From Oxyruncus cristatus (taxonomy: Eukaryota > Chordata > Aves > Passeriformes > Cotingidae), in assembly GCA_013399855.1 (NCBI GenBank), contig VXAY01004334.1, positions 637,707 through 701,706 on the forward strand: a stretch of 64,000 bases of DNA. Reading direction: 5' to 3'. This document shows, piece by piece, positions 12,372 through 26,400 of this stretch. Each line of letters starts with the position of its first letter. Within the stretch, counting starts at the first letter, position 1. The translations under genes and the position numbers were made by a program. The notes under the pieces are model-generated. The model had not been told where the DNA came from. It saw nothing but the letters and a program-made list of their open reading frames with translations, and did no database searches.

Positions 12372-15043
12372 CTAATTGAAACTAATAGGAGTCTCTGGCT
12401 CTTTTTATTTAGCCATCTGTTGGCATCCATGTTCTAGTTAACTCCACATGTATTTGTTCAGAGTATTGTCCATTCAGAATATTACATTTTAGATAGTTAT
12501 AATAATTGACTTGTATTTTAATGCTAATCTGTACTATTTAGCTCCGAGGTCCAATTACTTATTGTTGAGGGGATAAAGAATCAATGGTGATTTTTCTCCA
12601 TCTCTACCCTAGATTATTTGTACTACATTGTAGCTATTTAAAATTAAAAAAATTGCACAGTTCATTATTGTGCTGTTGACTACTCACTCTCAATATATAT
12701 TCCTTTTTGTGATGGAATAGAACACTTTTTTTGAAGTATGATACTTCTGATAGGTTTTTTGTTTATCCTCAGTTTAAAGTGCTAATATTTGTAGTAACAG
12801 CAAAAACATTCAAATAACATATTTTGCTGAGAATTCTGTGATTCTGGAATATGTAAGTAGAACTGTATCCATAACCAAAATCAGCTCTTTGGCAGCATTT
12901 TTTTTTCCTGCAAGACTGGTGAAATTCATAAGGTTTAGTCATGCAAAAGTTTTTCCCATCTAGCTTTGTTGATGAGTTTTATGAAATGCCACGGTAAGTA
13001 GCTCGGTAAGAGATCTGTTGAATTAATTTTACTTGGAATTAGATAGCTAATTCTACTTATAGCACTGAATATAATGCAACTAGTTGTTGCACTGAAAGGC
13101 GGAATCATTTTACTTTCTTGTATGGGGGAAAAGTAACCTTAAAAAAAGACAAGGAAACACTGATTTTATGTATAAGATCTAAAATATTTTTTTTGTATAT
13201 TAAGTGAAAACAATAATACTCAGCTTTTATATAGTCTTAAATTTTATCAATAGCTTTGATAACAATGAAGTTTATGTATTAAGTGATTATAATAACACAA
13301 TCAAAGTATATGCCCATCCACAGATGTAAATACCCTAGTTAGATTAGAAGAACCAGGTCATACAGAGGGAGGAAGGTGAGTCCTACTGTTCTCCTTCTTA
13401 CACTGTTGCAAGGCTGTAAGCACCACATCAGAGTTAAACTTAGTGCCTTGTAACTGTATACTGCAAAAAACATATGATCAGTGCATTTATGTTCTAGTTC
13501 AATCTCTTGGCTTCTAAAATGCTGAGGAGGCTCAAGTTCTGGGATGTGTTCATCTGTGTTAATTTTAGAATTTTTCTCTCCAAACTGTGGTACTTCATCT
13601 TCAGCTCCCTCAAACGTATCAATATTGAGAGATGCCTAAATTTATTGACTGTGTCTTGGTTGAGATGCCTGCTGTTCAGATTTGCACTCTGTATTTTGTC
13701 AGCAGTCTATGTAATATTAAATACATTTCTGTATCTACGTTCTTATTCAAAGTAACTGCACTGTAGAGTTTTGACTTCATAACTGTAGAGTATATTATTC
13801 CCAGCACATTAAGAAAATTCTAAATATAACAAAAACAATAAATCAGCAATAAGTTTTGTGTGGGACAGTGACTTTGCTTGCAGGTAGGCTTGTTGTTATA
13901 AAAATGCTATGAAACACTGAAATCTTGGCTTTACAAATAGTTATGGATTGTGAAAATTTGTTAAAAATGTAGGGGTGAATAGTGAAACTTGTACAGACTG
14001 AGCTTGAACTAGTCACAGAATGATGAGCAACTAATTCTCCATATTATAGTTATGTTTTAGTTCTGCTGTTATAATGGAATATCTGATTGATGCACCTGAA
14101 ACTTTTACAGTCTAGAAGAAAAATTTCTAGCTGGTGTGATAAGGCACCTCCTCCTGCTGGTTCCTGTTTTGTTTTATTTCTTGTCTATCAAACTTACCGT
14201 GAAGTTCTAGGACATGGCAGGAAAGCAAAACATCATAGGAGAATTTACTCCCACATAGGCATAAAAATGACCTGTAATCTACATACTTGAAAATATTTCT
14301 CCTTGTTGGAAATAATGACAGCTCCTTTCCTATTTTAACATTTGATTCATACAGAATTTGTAAATAGGAGATTCCTACAATCATAATGTGATATGAAAGG
14401 TATTGCCCCAGGGATTTAGATGAGGTGATGAAGAAATTTTTGTATTAATTCAGTGGAAAGTACTGGTGTCCTCAACTGAGAAGCCAATACAATGAACCAG
14501 TATTAATGAACCTACTTCAACCAATAGATAAAATAATATTTACTAAAAAAACAACAAACAAGCCAACAACAACAACAGCAAAAACTTTAGAAAAGGCAAA
14601 ATGAACTTTAAATGCACATACAGCTTTAAGGCTTGACACTTCTTCCTTTAAATGGCTCCGTTGACAAATTCTGACTCTACACAAAAGATAAATTGAGAAA
14701 ACTGCAAAAGTCAATTGTTCTGCAGGATTAAGGGATAGGGTAACTTTTTCACAGGATTCGTATTTGAGCTTACTGAAACCAGACATGTATTTTCTGTCTT
14801 TAGTGATTTGTTCAGTCCACAAAAAGACAGCCTACATTTTTCTGAAGAAGAAAAAAGCAAAGCAAAAAAGATACTATTTCATGCTGAAAATGCTGAAATT
14901 CTTTTCAGATGAATGAAATGCCTAATTCGTCTCAACTGAAAGCAGCACAAAGCTTTGACTTTTACTTCTGTGTTCTTGAAAAAACAGGCCCCATATTATA
15001 CAATGCCAAATGGAAACATAACTAGCATTGACATGCTAAGGTG

Positions 15044-15068
15044 AGTGTTCAAGAAACACTTGAACACT
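15044..15068. repeat. Perfect 10-bp inverted repeat
   Basis: agtgttcaag at 15044-15053 and cttgaacact at 15059-15068 are perfect reverse complements around a 5-base loop. A second, longer inverted repeat follows 27 bases later. No function is assigned. Confidence 0.75.
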
Positions 15069-15094
15069 TCAAGAAAATGGATAATTTTTGTCAT

Positions 15095-15180
15095 TTTTGG
15101 TTAACCAGAACTCGTTCGTATTCTTGTTTTAACTGACCAAAAATGCCCTATATTTATTTTAGCCTTTTGGTGAACCAAAA
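15095..15180. repeat. Imperfect inverted repeat, 16-bp arms
   Basis: The arm at 15095-15110 (ttttggttaaccagaa) pairs with 15165-15180 (ttttggtgaaccaaaa), with one A/G mismatch and one G-T wobble, around a loop of about 54 bases. It could be a hairpin, a tiny palindromic element remnant, or chance in AT-rich DNA. Confidence 0.6.
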
Positions 15181-18100
15181 TTAGATGTTTGCATGTCTGT
15201 AGATATAAGATATTTGCACGTTGCCACATCCTGCCCCATTTGTTCATTTCCCTGCTGACAGATACCCGATGCCTTAATATTGTCCTGCATAACATATGTT
15301 CAGAAGTTTGCATAATAGCATATTTTAAACTGCTTTATTTTGGATCCCACCTGTGTCTTTACTGTCATATGTCTTAATACATATTGAACCCACAGACCTG
15401 TGAGTCTTGAAAAGAAAGGTAGAACTTCTGTATTTTTTGTATTTAAAATATTTCTAATTACTTTAAAAATAATTACATATAATGTAATTTTCTTTTCAAA
15501 AGGATATTACATACTGTTATTGGACTACTTAAAATGCTAAATTTCTATTTGAGTAGTACGTGTTTGAGTATGATAAGTGTTCCTGCATTTTTTCAGTGCA
15601 TGTGTGTTATGAACTTTTTGAACACTTAGGAGTAAAATAGGTATTTATTGTTTTATGGAATAAGGAAAAATGTTGGTTATTTTCTTTTCAGATATTTATT
15701 TCAGCAGAAAATGTTGGAATGGATAATAAATATCAGAGGTAGAAAATAAACTTGATAACCTGTAATTTGTACCTTCCTCAGTATGGCGTAAAAGTATTTT
15801 GTTATATTTATTTGCTTTGTTACACTTTAAATGTTCTAGCTCTTTCAACTTCATACTTTTTAATAGGGTTTTTTATAGCCTAATAAATATTACAACAGTT
15901 TTACTTGGCATCCCATTTTTTTTTCTAACTTCAGAGTATTATTTCTAATCATTGTAACATCCTGAATAACAGACCATGTTTCTTTATATACTTATATATA
16001 TATACAGTTTGAGCATATAAGAGTAATCCTTTCCTCCTATAATTATCTTATTTCTTTTTGTTCTCTAGGATAGATTGCTTCTTTAGACTGCTTCCTGAAA
16101 CTTTTCTCTTTCTCTGATGACTAAGAACTAAGTTTAAGCTTCGTTCATTAATCAGTGAAACTCTTAGAAGCAAAAGATACATACTATATCCTTACCTGTC
16201 CAGTAGTGAAATACCGTCATTACTAATAGAGACCTTTGGGAGGCCAAGTTGAAAATGTATGTTATTATTTGGTGCTGGATTCACCATGATCACATTTAAA
16301 GTTGTAGTTGTGAAATATAAAGCTTTAGGAAGTGGTATCCTATATGAGGAAGATTTTCTCTTAGTGAATACACCATTGTTCTAAAAAACAAATTGGAAAT
16401 AGTGGATTGACAAGAGTGATAATTTGTTCATGAGTCATTTTACTAGTTGGATTCTTGAAATAGTTTTGATTGCTGCTACAACAGCATTTGTGGAAGACTT
16501 AGAATTTTTCAATGGCAAAACTTTTTCAAAATTCTGTGTCTCCTTTGGGAAATTTTTTCAGTACTTGAAAAACAGCCTAGCCTAGGTGCCTTGAAGAAGC
16601 CTGAATGTTAGGGCTAAAGAAACTATGGATTATGAATTATCTGTTTACTTCAGGAGAGGAGATTTTTTCTAAATTAGGCCTTTGTCATAAGCCTCAAAAG
16701 AACCCTCAGCACATTAATACATTAAGCAATGAGCTCCCTCGGCAGTTTGCTCTCCTACCAATTTGACTTGATTATTATGAAATCGTAACAATATAACCTG
16801 ATATTATAACTATTTCTTATTCTGAAATGTCAAGTCAGAGTCTGCATCACAAAAGTGAGGACGTTTCCTAGCCTTGAAATTAATTTTTTTTTTTTAGTTG
16901 ATAAGTGTGATGGCAATATGTGAGTAAAGAGAATGACCACCATGCTTATAGAAAGCAATTTTTTTTTAAAAATCCCTGTGTCAGTCTTTGTCATGAAAAT
17001 TGAAATACTCTATTAAAACAAAAAGCATAACTGTTCCCTGAAACAGTACACAAGATTCGAGGTTACTTTGAGAACTATTGATTTTAAAGTTCTTGAAGAG
17101 TGTCTGTAGCCAGCATAGCAATTTGACATCTTAATTAGACTAGTCCTCTGAGAATTTGGCTCCCCATACAGTATGTTTGTGAATCTAATCAACCAGGCAG
17201 CAAAAAAAGCCTCAAAAAACAATTATAGATACTATCTTTATTTTAACTCACAAGGGAGCAAGAGTTTAAATACTGGAGCTCTTGCTTCTGTGATAATTAA
17301 ACCATGGATCTGAATGAATAGAAAGGCAAAAAAAAATAGTACCCTGAAGAAATCTATTCACCACAAGTTGAGGTCCTTGGCAGTTAACAGAAGCAGGAAA
17401 AGGACAAAAGAAATTCTTGGACTGTGCCAAGACTGTGCCATAAAATACAAGCTACCTGCTGGACTAGTGTGCATCAAATTTTGGGTTTTTTTCTTTGGGG
17501 ATTTATCAAGGCACAGGAAGTCATATATGAGAGTTTTTAGTTTTGTCGTGGCAGGTTGGTCAGTCTGTCATCTGGATTAAAACATGAATAGCTAGAAACA
17601 GTGGTTAGATTCAACAATACACAGGTTTCTTTTTTCCTGCATTTAGTTTTTCAATAGGATAGTTGTTCATTCGCCATTCATTTATGATCCTAAGATTTCA
17701 AGCTCTACGTTTGGTATTACAACTGTGTTGGCGATTGAACGGTGTATTGTGTTCTGTGAACACATAGCTGTAGTATTTCTGGATGTTAGTCTGTATCTGT
17801 GATCTAATAATTACCTTTTCTTTCCTTAGGGAAGAGGTTTGTGCACTGGATTTTTCCTTGTCATTGATAGAAAAGACTTGGTCTTTGGTTTCACACTTTG
17901 ATTATGTTGAAAATTTGAGTTTGTAAATTCCTGTGAGAGAGTCCTGAGGAGTTCTCAGTAGGTCAGAAGTATATGCCAGAGCCTTTTACAACTAGAAAAC
18001 TAGTGTCACTCAGACAAAACTATCTCCTGGGGCAGGAAATTCTACTTTGCTTTTGTGATGGAGTTGTTAGTTATGTTTGTTTATTCCAGACATCTTTAAC

Positions 18101-21100
18101 AGTCTTGTTGCTTTACTTAAGCTAGACCGCCGATTGCCTAAACCTGGAGACTGAAACCTGGCAGTCAGTGCTCTGCCAGGTACAGAGCAGAAGAGAGAAA
18201 ATTTACATTCTCACAGGCATCATTTACCTTAGTGTAAATAGCCATAACTCCAGCTATGAATCTTGCCTATGAGTAGTTTTCAATTTATCATCTTCTTTTT
18301 AAATTACTGAATCAGTAGAAAGTATTTATAGCAGCAGGCATTGATGTCAAAAGACCATCTGGGACTTTTAAAGGGAAAGGTACTTATTATTTTTTTTACT
18401 ATTTACTTTTTTTTCCTTCTTTACAACTTCAGGTTTCACTTTCCTTATTTAGCAGTGATTTTTGTGAGGGACTGCTGGCAGTAGTGGGGCAGGTGTGTAA
18501 ACCAGGCTTACTGGGTCTTTTGGGAAATGCCCAGTCATAACAGCAGTTATGGATGTAGTGTACTCTTTGAAGCAGTTTATTAGTCACATGCTGTCATTCT
18601 TTTTCTTGATCACAAAAATAGAATCTGGATAAAATAAGGATATTCCTACTAACAGTTGGAGAGAGACTCTCAGAGTTTGAAACACGATATCTGATATAAG
18701 ATGTGTTGGAAAGTGTTTACTGTTAGCAATGAAGTCTTCCTTAACTAAAAGACACCTGATGGCAGAGGTATTTGGTTAATTTGACAAGATCTAGTAATGC
18801 ACAATGTTAGGCACAGCCTCAGCTACATGATCATGAAAACTAAAGCCATTAGGGCACATATGCACTCGCTGTCATACTTGCTCTCTGGCCCATTGACTGG
18901 ACTCTGTTTCGGAGGCCAGAAGCAGGCTTTTGTATATAGACTCTTTAAGCCTTGCTGAATGGTGTTCTGGGAAGGTTTGCCTTAGTGGTAACTATATCGT
19001 ACTGGATGGAGGTTTTTTGTTTGTTGGGCTTGGTTGTTGGTTTGTGGGTTTTTTTTCTTTTCTGAAGAATGTAATCTTTTTTTCTCCGCAGTTTGACATC
19101 TCACATGGGATCTGGAAGATGATGATCATTTTCTTCCTCAATTCAGTTCCATTTCAAGTGAACTACAGTAGGAAGACAATTTTCAGGCTTTACAGATGAC
19201 GTGGAAAATATGCTTGATGATGTATCTTGGGGATATTTACTTAAGTGCAGCAGAGTGACTGCATTTTGAGATGATGAGCTTTGCGTTGCAGAACTTGCTG
19301 TCTGAAGTAATTAATGGCAAAAGCCTCCCAGCTTTCATTATAGGATCCTTAAGTGTATGTTAGCCAGCCTGTAGTGCTTCAGTGACGCAAAGTATATTGG
19401 GAAAACATGAGTAAGTAGCAGAGAACAAATGCTATTTAGATAGTGGGAAGGGATCTATAGAAAGGGATCTATATGTTTCTCATGTGAACTTTAGCTCAAA
19501 TCATTCCAAAACTGCACATCTGTAGAGGTGTTTTCTACCTTATCACTTAAGGATCTGCATTGAGGTGTGATGGTTTCTCTGTGCAGTTTGTTAGTTTGTT
19601 TGCAGTTTATTACCTGCTCTGTATCTGCTTCTGCTAAAGGGGGCCTAAGTGGGGCATTGTGGAAGAGGGCTGCCTTCCTTCAGATGCTATGAAATGGTTG
19701 GGGTAGAAATCTTGGGGAGGAAGGGGTGACTGCTCCTTGCCAGCAGAGAGCTCCCAAGATTTGCCTGAGGAGCGGCTTTGGTAGTGCTGGGTTGTGCAAG
19801 TGGTCAGAGACTGACTTAGCTGCTAGAAAGGCTTAAAAAATGGGCTTTTGAAAAGCAGGCAGGCTTCTGTGGGTTCAATTTTTAAAGATGGTTAGAAAAG
19901 TCTTTAGGAAGATCAAAAAAGAATTGCCTGGAGTTTGTTAGAAACCAGATGCTTGCCAGAATTTCAGCATTGGTCTGAGACCAGTAAAAGAAACTCGCTA
20001 TTCAGAGATGGGGAATGGGCAAAGATGACTGTGTGCAAAACTTTTCATTCTGCTTACCCTTTAGAACCAAATCTCTTTATTCCAATTCACTTTCAAAAAA
20101 ATAACGCTACATCAATTTAGAAGCAAGTACAACTTTTGTTGTACTTGATGACTTCAACCTAAAGCAGTAATGCAGGTAAATCCAGTCAAAGCTCTGGCAA
20201 ATTGAAGTGGCCATTGCAGTGTGTAGCAACACAACGCATGAAGCAGAGGCAAGTGCCAGACTTGGTTTAAATTGCAGAGCTTACCTCCCCCTCCCCCCAC
20301 CTTTTTAGTTCTAGTGAGGCCCCCCTGGTCTTCAAAAGCCAGCTACTGGAGAAGCTTTAAAGAGACAAACCAACCATTGTGTTGTCATGTTTTCAGGGAC
20401 CAAATAGTAACTTGAGTTTATGGAGAGAAGAATATCTCAGTGTAGCAGTGGTTTGAAATGCTGGCATTCCCTGAATATTTACTAAAGAAAAAGTCTGAGA
20501 AGATACACCTTCCTTGTGAATAAATAAAATGCAATTGGGCTCTTCTGTTTGTTTGGGGGTTTTTGTTGTGTTTTGGTTTGGTTCTTTTCCTGAGAATAAG
20601 GAAAATAAAAGTTAAAGCTAAAAATGCTTTTGGTCCTGTGTCAGTTTCTTTATGAAGATTTATCTTAGCACTAGCCATTCACTTTAGGAATTCAGGGTAT
20701 ATATGTTGTCTGACAAGTATGCTGCACAAATTTTGTAGGGCAATTATAGTTTTGGGTTTGGTTTAGTAATGTAAAGGCATAATAACACACCCTCTCTAGT
20801 AGAGAAAAAAAGTTATGCAGCGGAGGCTTTGTGAATATAGTATACTGAGTTGTGGACTGAAAATGTTGAGTCAAAGAGCGTAGCACTGGTAAGACAGTGC
20901 TTTCCATGTTTCTTCTGTTTCAGAAATTGTACTGCCTGAGGAACTGATTTAAACTTTTTGCTCCAACTTTAGGACAACAGTTTCATTATATGTGCATCTT
21001 AGATATGCAGGAACTCAGCTGTACTTACCTTAGCTTGTTAACTAATACTTCATCAGTTTAGCAGAGGCATACTAGGATAGCTGGTCATCTCAATGTGCTA

Positions 21101-22403
21101 ATGCTCCTTCTGATGAGTGGCATCATCACAGGTAGAAAATCTTATTGCTTCTTTGCAGAAATCATAGGATGGAGGTGAAAGGCTATGTTAGGATACCTCT
21201 CTATCTTACTTTTAAGATATCCCCAGTGTATTTTTTTTGTCATAAGGAAACAAACTTCAGATTCTTTGTGATCTAGTGAAGCTTATGCACCCAGTCACTG
21301 GTTACTTATCCTTCACCCTGTGGTATACTTTCTTTTGGTTTCTGAAGATGTAGATTCATAAACAATTCTAAAACAGAAATACCTCAAATTCTCCCATTTT
21401 TTTCCCTTGTGCTTTTATTTCCTTCCTTGATGCGAGAAAAAGGATCATTTGAGCAGCCTCCTGGTAACTTAGCATGGAAGAAACCTAGGTTTAAATGAAT
21501 TCAGCATAAAACCCATAAACTAGTGATGATTTTGATTGTGATAAAATTCCAGCTGGATTCAAAGGTGAGAGAAAATGTTTCAGGAAAGGTTGAACAACTC
21601 CTTAGAAGGAATGAAAGAAGTCCATAAAGGGAGATAGCATTTGGGGGCAGGAAGGTATGTGTAGTAGGTCTTTCTCATGACAGCTTTCTGGATGTTGCTT
21701 GACAGCTAGGTACTACGAATTCTCAAATTCATGAACTAAGAGAACTGAGTTCTCTTCAGTTAAATATTAACTGAAATGCTGGATTAATATTCTATTCACA
21801 AAGTGTCAAAATAGGACATAAAAGGAGGTTATGGATGAGTTGACATAACTTTTAAATTGTAAAACAGTAAGTTGGAAATGCAAAATGAAAGATACAACTC
21901 ACTTCATAGAGAATTACAAACTCTGAGAATTTTTTTCAGACTTTTAAGTGATATGCAATGTCTATTTTCTATAGTGAATGAAGATGGCTGGGATTCAGAT
22001 TTTTCAATGGCAAAATTTACCAGGACTTGGAAAACAGATGGTACTTTGAAATATCTACACAATAAAATTCCAGTGATCATATTATGAAATAATTTTAGTG
22101 TAAGGCAATTGAAACAAAAAGTCACAGAATACCTATTCCTATAAACGCTTTCCCCTGGTTTATTTGGTGTAACCTTTTTCTTTTCACAATTCATTGCATA
22201 CTGGTGTTGCTGATGAATATGAGAATTGTTACTTTCAAAGCAACAGGCAGTCAGACATAATGAGAATATAGTGGTTCAGTTGTTTGTGAAGTCGACTCAA
22301 TGCAAAAACGTAGTGCATCATGACAAAACATGGTATAGACACATTGATTCTTAGAGAAGGCTTTTATGGGTTCCCGATTTTAAAACCAGAGATGTTAGTC
22401 CTT

Positions 22404-23450
22404 GACAGAATCACATAATAGTTGAAATTGGAAGGACCTCTAGAGATTGTTCAGGACAACTTCCCTGCTTACAGCAGGGTCACCTAGAGTAGAGTGCACA
22501 GGGCTGTCTGTGTCAAGTCATTTGTTGAGCTTATACAAGGATGAAGACTCCAAAAGCAACCTTGGTGACATGTTCTGATTTTTGCCCAATCTGACAATGA
22601 GAAAGGTTTTGCTGATGTTTAACTGCCATTTCCTGTATTTCAGTTTGTGTCCATTTTCCTGTGTCCTATGACTGGGCACCACTGGCAAAAGCCTGTCCCT
22701 GTCTTTCTTTTTTATGCCTCCCATTTAGTATTTATAAACATGGATAAGATCCCACTGAGTCTTCTTTTTACCATGCGGAATGCCCCCCATCTCTCTTAGC
22801 TTCTCATAGAAAAGATGCTTCTGTTCCTTAATCATTTTTGTTGCCCTTCCCTGAACTTGCTTCACTCTATGCTCATGTCTCTCTTGTCCTGGGGATCTTG
22901 GGACTGGAGTCAGCACTCCAGATATTTCTCACTAGTACTGAACACAGGGAAGGGAGCAGGAGAGGTCAAATTGCTGGACAGGTCAAATTGCTGTGGGCCA
23001 CCTTTGCTTTTGTGAGGGCACACTGCTGGCTCATGGTCAGCTTGTCCAACAGGACCCACCGATCCAACTCTGCAAAGCTATTTCCCAGCAAATTGGCCCC
23101 CAACCTGTGCTGGTGCCTGGTGTTACTCCTCTGCGGGTATGGAATGTTGCACTCCCCTGTTGTTGCATTTCATGAGGTTATCTTTTGCTCTTTTCTCAGC
23201 CTGTAAGGTACCTCTGAATGGCAACACAATTCTCTGATGTATCTCTTAGTCTTGTATTATCTTTGAACTTGCTGAAGGTGCACTCTGTCTTGCCTTTCAA
23301 GTTGTTGATGAAGATGTTGCACAACATTGGCTCTTGTGTTAACACCCGGGGTATGTCTTTGACTGGCCTCCAGCTGGACTTGGTGCTTCTGATCTACAAA
23401 GCTTTGAGCCCAACACTGTGGACAGTTTTCATTGTTGATCATTGTTAATT
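22404..23450 (-). mobile_element. CR1 LINE fragment, antisense
   Basis: The left edge is the complement of the CR1 3' end (cagaatcacataatag, then ttggaaggacctct). It continues through the complement of the ORF2 C-terminus; QGRATKMIKEQKHLFYEKLR is readable on the - strand around 22800-22860. Then comes the AT-poor region around 22980-23445. Many indels and stops are present. The right edge near 23450 is approximate. Confidence 0.88.
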
Positions 23451-26400
23451 TTAGGAGGAAAACTTGATTGATACTAGCTGTTAGTGTAAGCAAGGATTTT
23501 TAAATACACGGAAATGTGGAAGTCTGTGCGTAGAGACCAAAATATTTTGCAGAAGGTGATAATGTGTTGTTAATATAATTCATCTAAAAAGCTAATCAAC
23601 AAATACAGAAATCTGACTTTCTCATTTATGAGGCTCAAGGGAAGCACATCTGTTTCACCTGCCTCTAGATCCACTGATCTTTCACTGTCCTCTTGTTTTC
23701 ATGCCAGGCCAGGGTGAGAAATGTTGGAAAGAGAAGAACCCTTCTAGTTGCTCTGTCTGCGTAGGAAAACTTGAGATCTGCAGGATTAGTGTCATAAGAA
23801 GAGCAACTTAAAAAATTTGGCCGTACATAAGTGAGAAAGATGCCAAACATACTAGGTGTGGAAATAAATGCATCTGTGGCAAAGTGCTGGATTGTCACAG
23901 ATGGCTTTTTTTCATTGTTATTCTAAGTTTAAAACCAGCATGGAATCTTCAAGGATGTTTGAGAGATAAGAGACCGGGTGATGCTGCTTTGCATGTGAAA
24001 GATCACAGGATGAATATGAAAATAACCTTCTCTGACATTTGATCCTTAGTGCTAACTGTTGAGCTAGTGAGGCTAGCTGTGATGAAAATTTTGATTTACA
24101 AATTGTTTATATGCTAATAAGTGGACGGACATGATGTTTTCATAACTCCATTAGGTGCCTTTCCTTGTTAGCATCCTATCAGTGTAATCCAGTTGGATTC
24201 TTGTCATCTCATCATGTTGTCTTTTGATTTGGGGAGCAGGAAAGACAAAAGAAAAGTTGAGTGGCATACAAGGCATTTGATCTAACAGAATGGAACAAAC
24301 TGAAAGGGCTGTAGTTTATTCTAATTTGTTAAAAGACATATTTCAAGTTATTCAATCTTTATTTTTTTGTGATAGTAACATATTTGGAAGCTAGGGCAGT
24401 TTCTATAATAATGTTTGTGTTTTCATCTATGGGAAAAGTAGGGAAAAGAGTTTTCCTCTGTGTATTTGGAAACTTCTAGAAGGATCCAACACTTCATTTG
24501 GTAAACACAGATTCATTTCTGCTTTTTGAAAGTTCTGTTTCTTGGATAGACACAGTGTATACCAGAATTTTATATATCAGTCAATAGACAGTAAACAGTA
24601 TTAGGTGAAAGATTTCAGACACAATACAGAATTCCTTCAAGCAGAGTTTTTTATATTCCCTATTCCTTAACAGCTAGGCTGTAGGACCTCATGCAGAAAT
24701 CCAATATATCTACTTTCATTTGTTACGGAACAGTAGTTAAGGATTCAGTGACTTAACTGTTATGGATGTGACATCTGATTTGTAGATTGTCATTTCTGTG
24801 GTATGTTTTGTCATCTGTCAAGCTCAGGAGAATGGTTGCTGATCATGTATTTTGTGCTCATGATAGCTGTGTTGAAACCATTTAGGGAAGGTCAATCTGT
24901 AAAAGCTATAAGAAGACTCAGGTCCTGCTTACTATGTTGTGGTTTAGGAATGCTTAAGGATTTTTCTTCATTATTTATGGAATTTGGAAAGAGGAAACCT
25001 GCTTACAATTGGATCACCTTCCTTACTTAAAACCATATAGATAATAATGAAAATGGCATGTCTAAATTCTTAGAATATAATTAATGAGTTATGCCATGGT
25101 TCCAGTTCCCATACCTTCATTCAATTCCTATACTTTCGTTGTGACTGAAAGCTTGCAGTTCAGCAAATAAAATATCCAGTCTTCAAAAAGAGACATTTGT
25201 TTGAATGTGCCTTGGCACCTGCCAATCTTTTAGTGAAAATTCATGGCAAAGTTTCTGTACAAATCTTGGAATATTTTACAAACTTGAAAACTTCGGAGAT
25301 TCATTGAATGTGAGGTCACCGCTCATAGTGTGGTCATGCAAAATGGTAACTATGGCAACTGCAGAGTATTGGAGTGGAGAGTAAGCAGAGAGCTGTATGT
25401 GAAAGAAGTAATATCCTTGGACATAGAAAATATCCTCAGATGAAGATGATACATGGACATTTTTTTTCTGTAAGGTTTTGTTCTCTACTGTCAAGCAAAA
25501 TTAAACTTCTCATGACTCATCCACTTCCAAGTTTATTTTAATTCATACTTCAGGTTTTAAAGAGAGGTTTAGCTTGTGTTCCCCCATAATCTAAAGCTTG
25601 TGGAATATTTCTAGGGCTTTAAAGGCATTAACACCATAGAATTAAATGAAGGGGAGACTAAAGCTGTGAAAATATGTGGCCTGAAGTTTCTGTGTCTCTT
25701 CTAGTTTAATGAGAAAAGGAGAGAACAATAGCTTTTGAATTTTGACAAAAACTGTATGGAATAAACGTAGGTGCATGGTAAAGTTACTTAAACAAGCATG
25801 TACACAGAGAATGCTGTGCAGTATTTTGATTTGAAGCCTCTGGGAACAGAAAATTACTGGTATTTTTCAAGGCATTCTAAGCTATAGTACTTGCAAAAGC
25901 TGTCATTGGATTCTGCAACACCTGTAAGTCTTTTGAGAGCACCTACACCTCTTTATCCTGTATCAGATCTCCAGCTTTTCTGATTTTTTTTTTTAAATTC
26001 TATTTTTCTGAATTCTCTTTACAGCTGGATTTGATTTCTTGTGATTTGTCCCATTAGTGCTGCTCCCCATTCTGAGCCTTTTGCATGAGGAAGATTGGGT
26101 GGAAAAAAGGAAGGTAACTGTATATCTTACTCTCTTCTCCTAAGATAACAGTTCACAGAGTGTTCTGTCAATATGGAGAGACAAAGGTTTTTTCTTTTAT
26201 TTTCTTTAGGTAGTCAGGTTTGTGTCTTTGAGTATCTTAATGCGTAGGACAAGACTGAATCTAGGTCTTGAAGTGTCTTGTCAAAATGTTCTGCCTTCCT
26301 CAATATGCTTATAATGTTTTGAAGTAATGGTGAGCCTCTGTCTGGTTTTGTTTGAAAGGCAGAACGAAGAGTATTTGGCAAGAAGTATTTAGTTCATCTT

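Larger units (their letters stand above)
12375..22403. other. Unique AT-rich sequence, no gene seen
   Basis: About 10 kb with no supported exon, RNA gene or mobile element. Visible small structures are two inverted repeats at 15044-15068 and 15095-15180, a short TA run at 15993-16004, G/T-rich tracts near 19005-19075 and 20548-20590, an A/C-rich patch at 14545-14590, and a duplicated 'gggatctata' at about 19448-19474. The open frames are short, lack splice context and often overlap on both strands. Confidence 0.5.

Noticed and set aside
21872..22087. 71-codon + strand frame with mildly protein-like composition
   Set aside because: A longer frame lies on the opposite strand, there are no flanking splice signals, and the length is near what chance gives.
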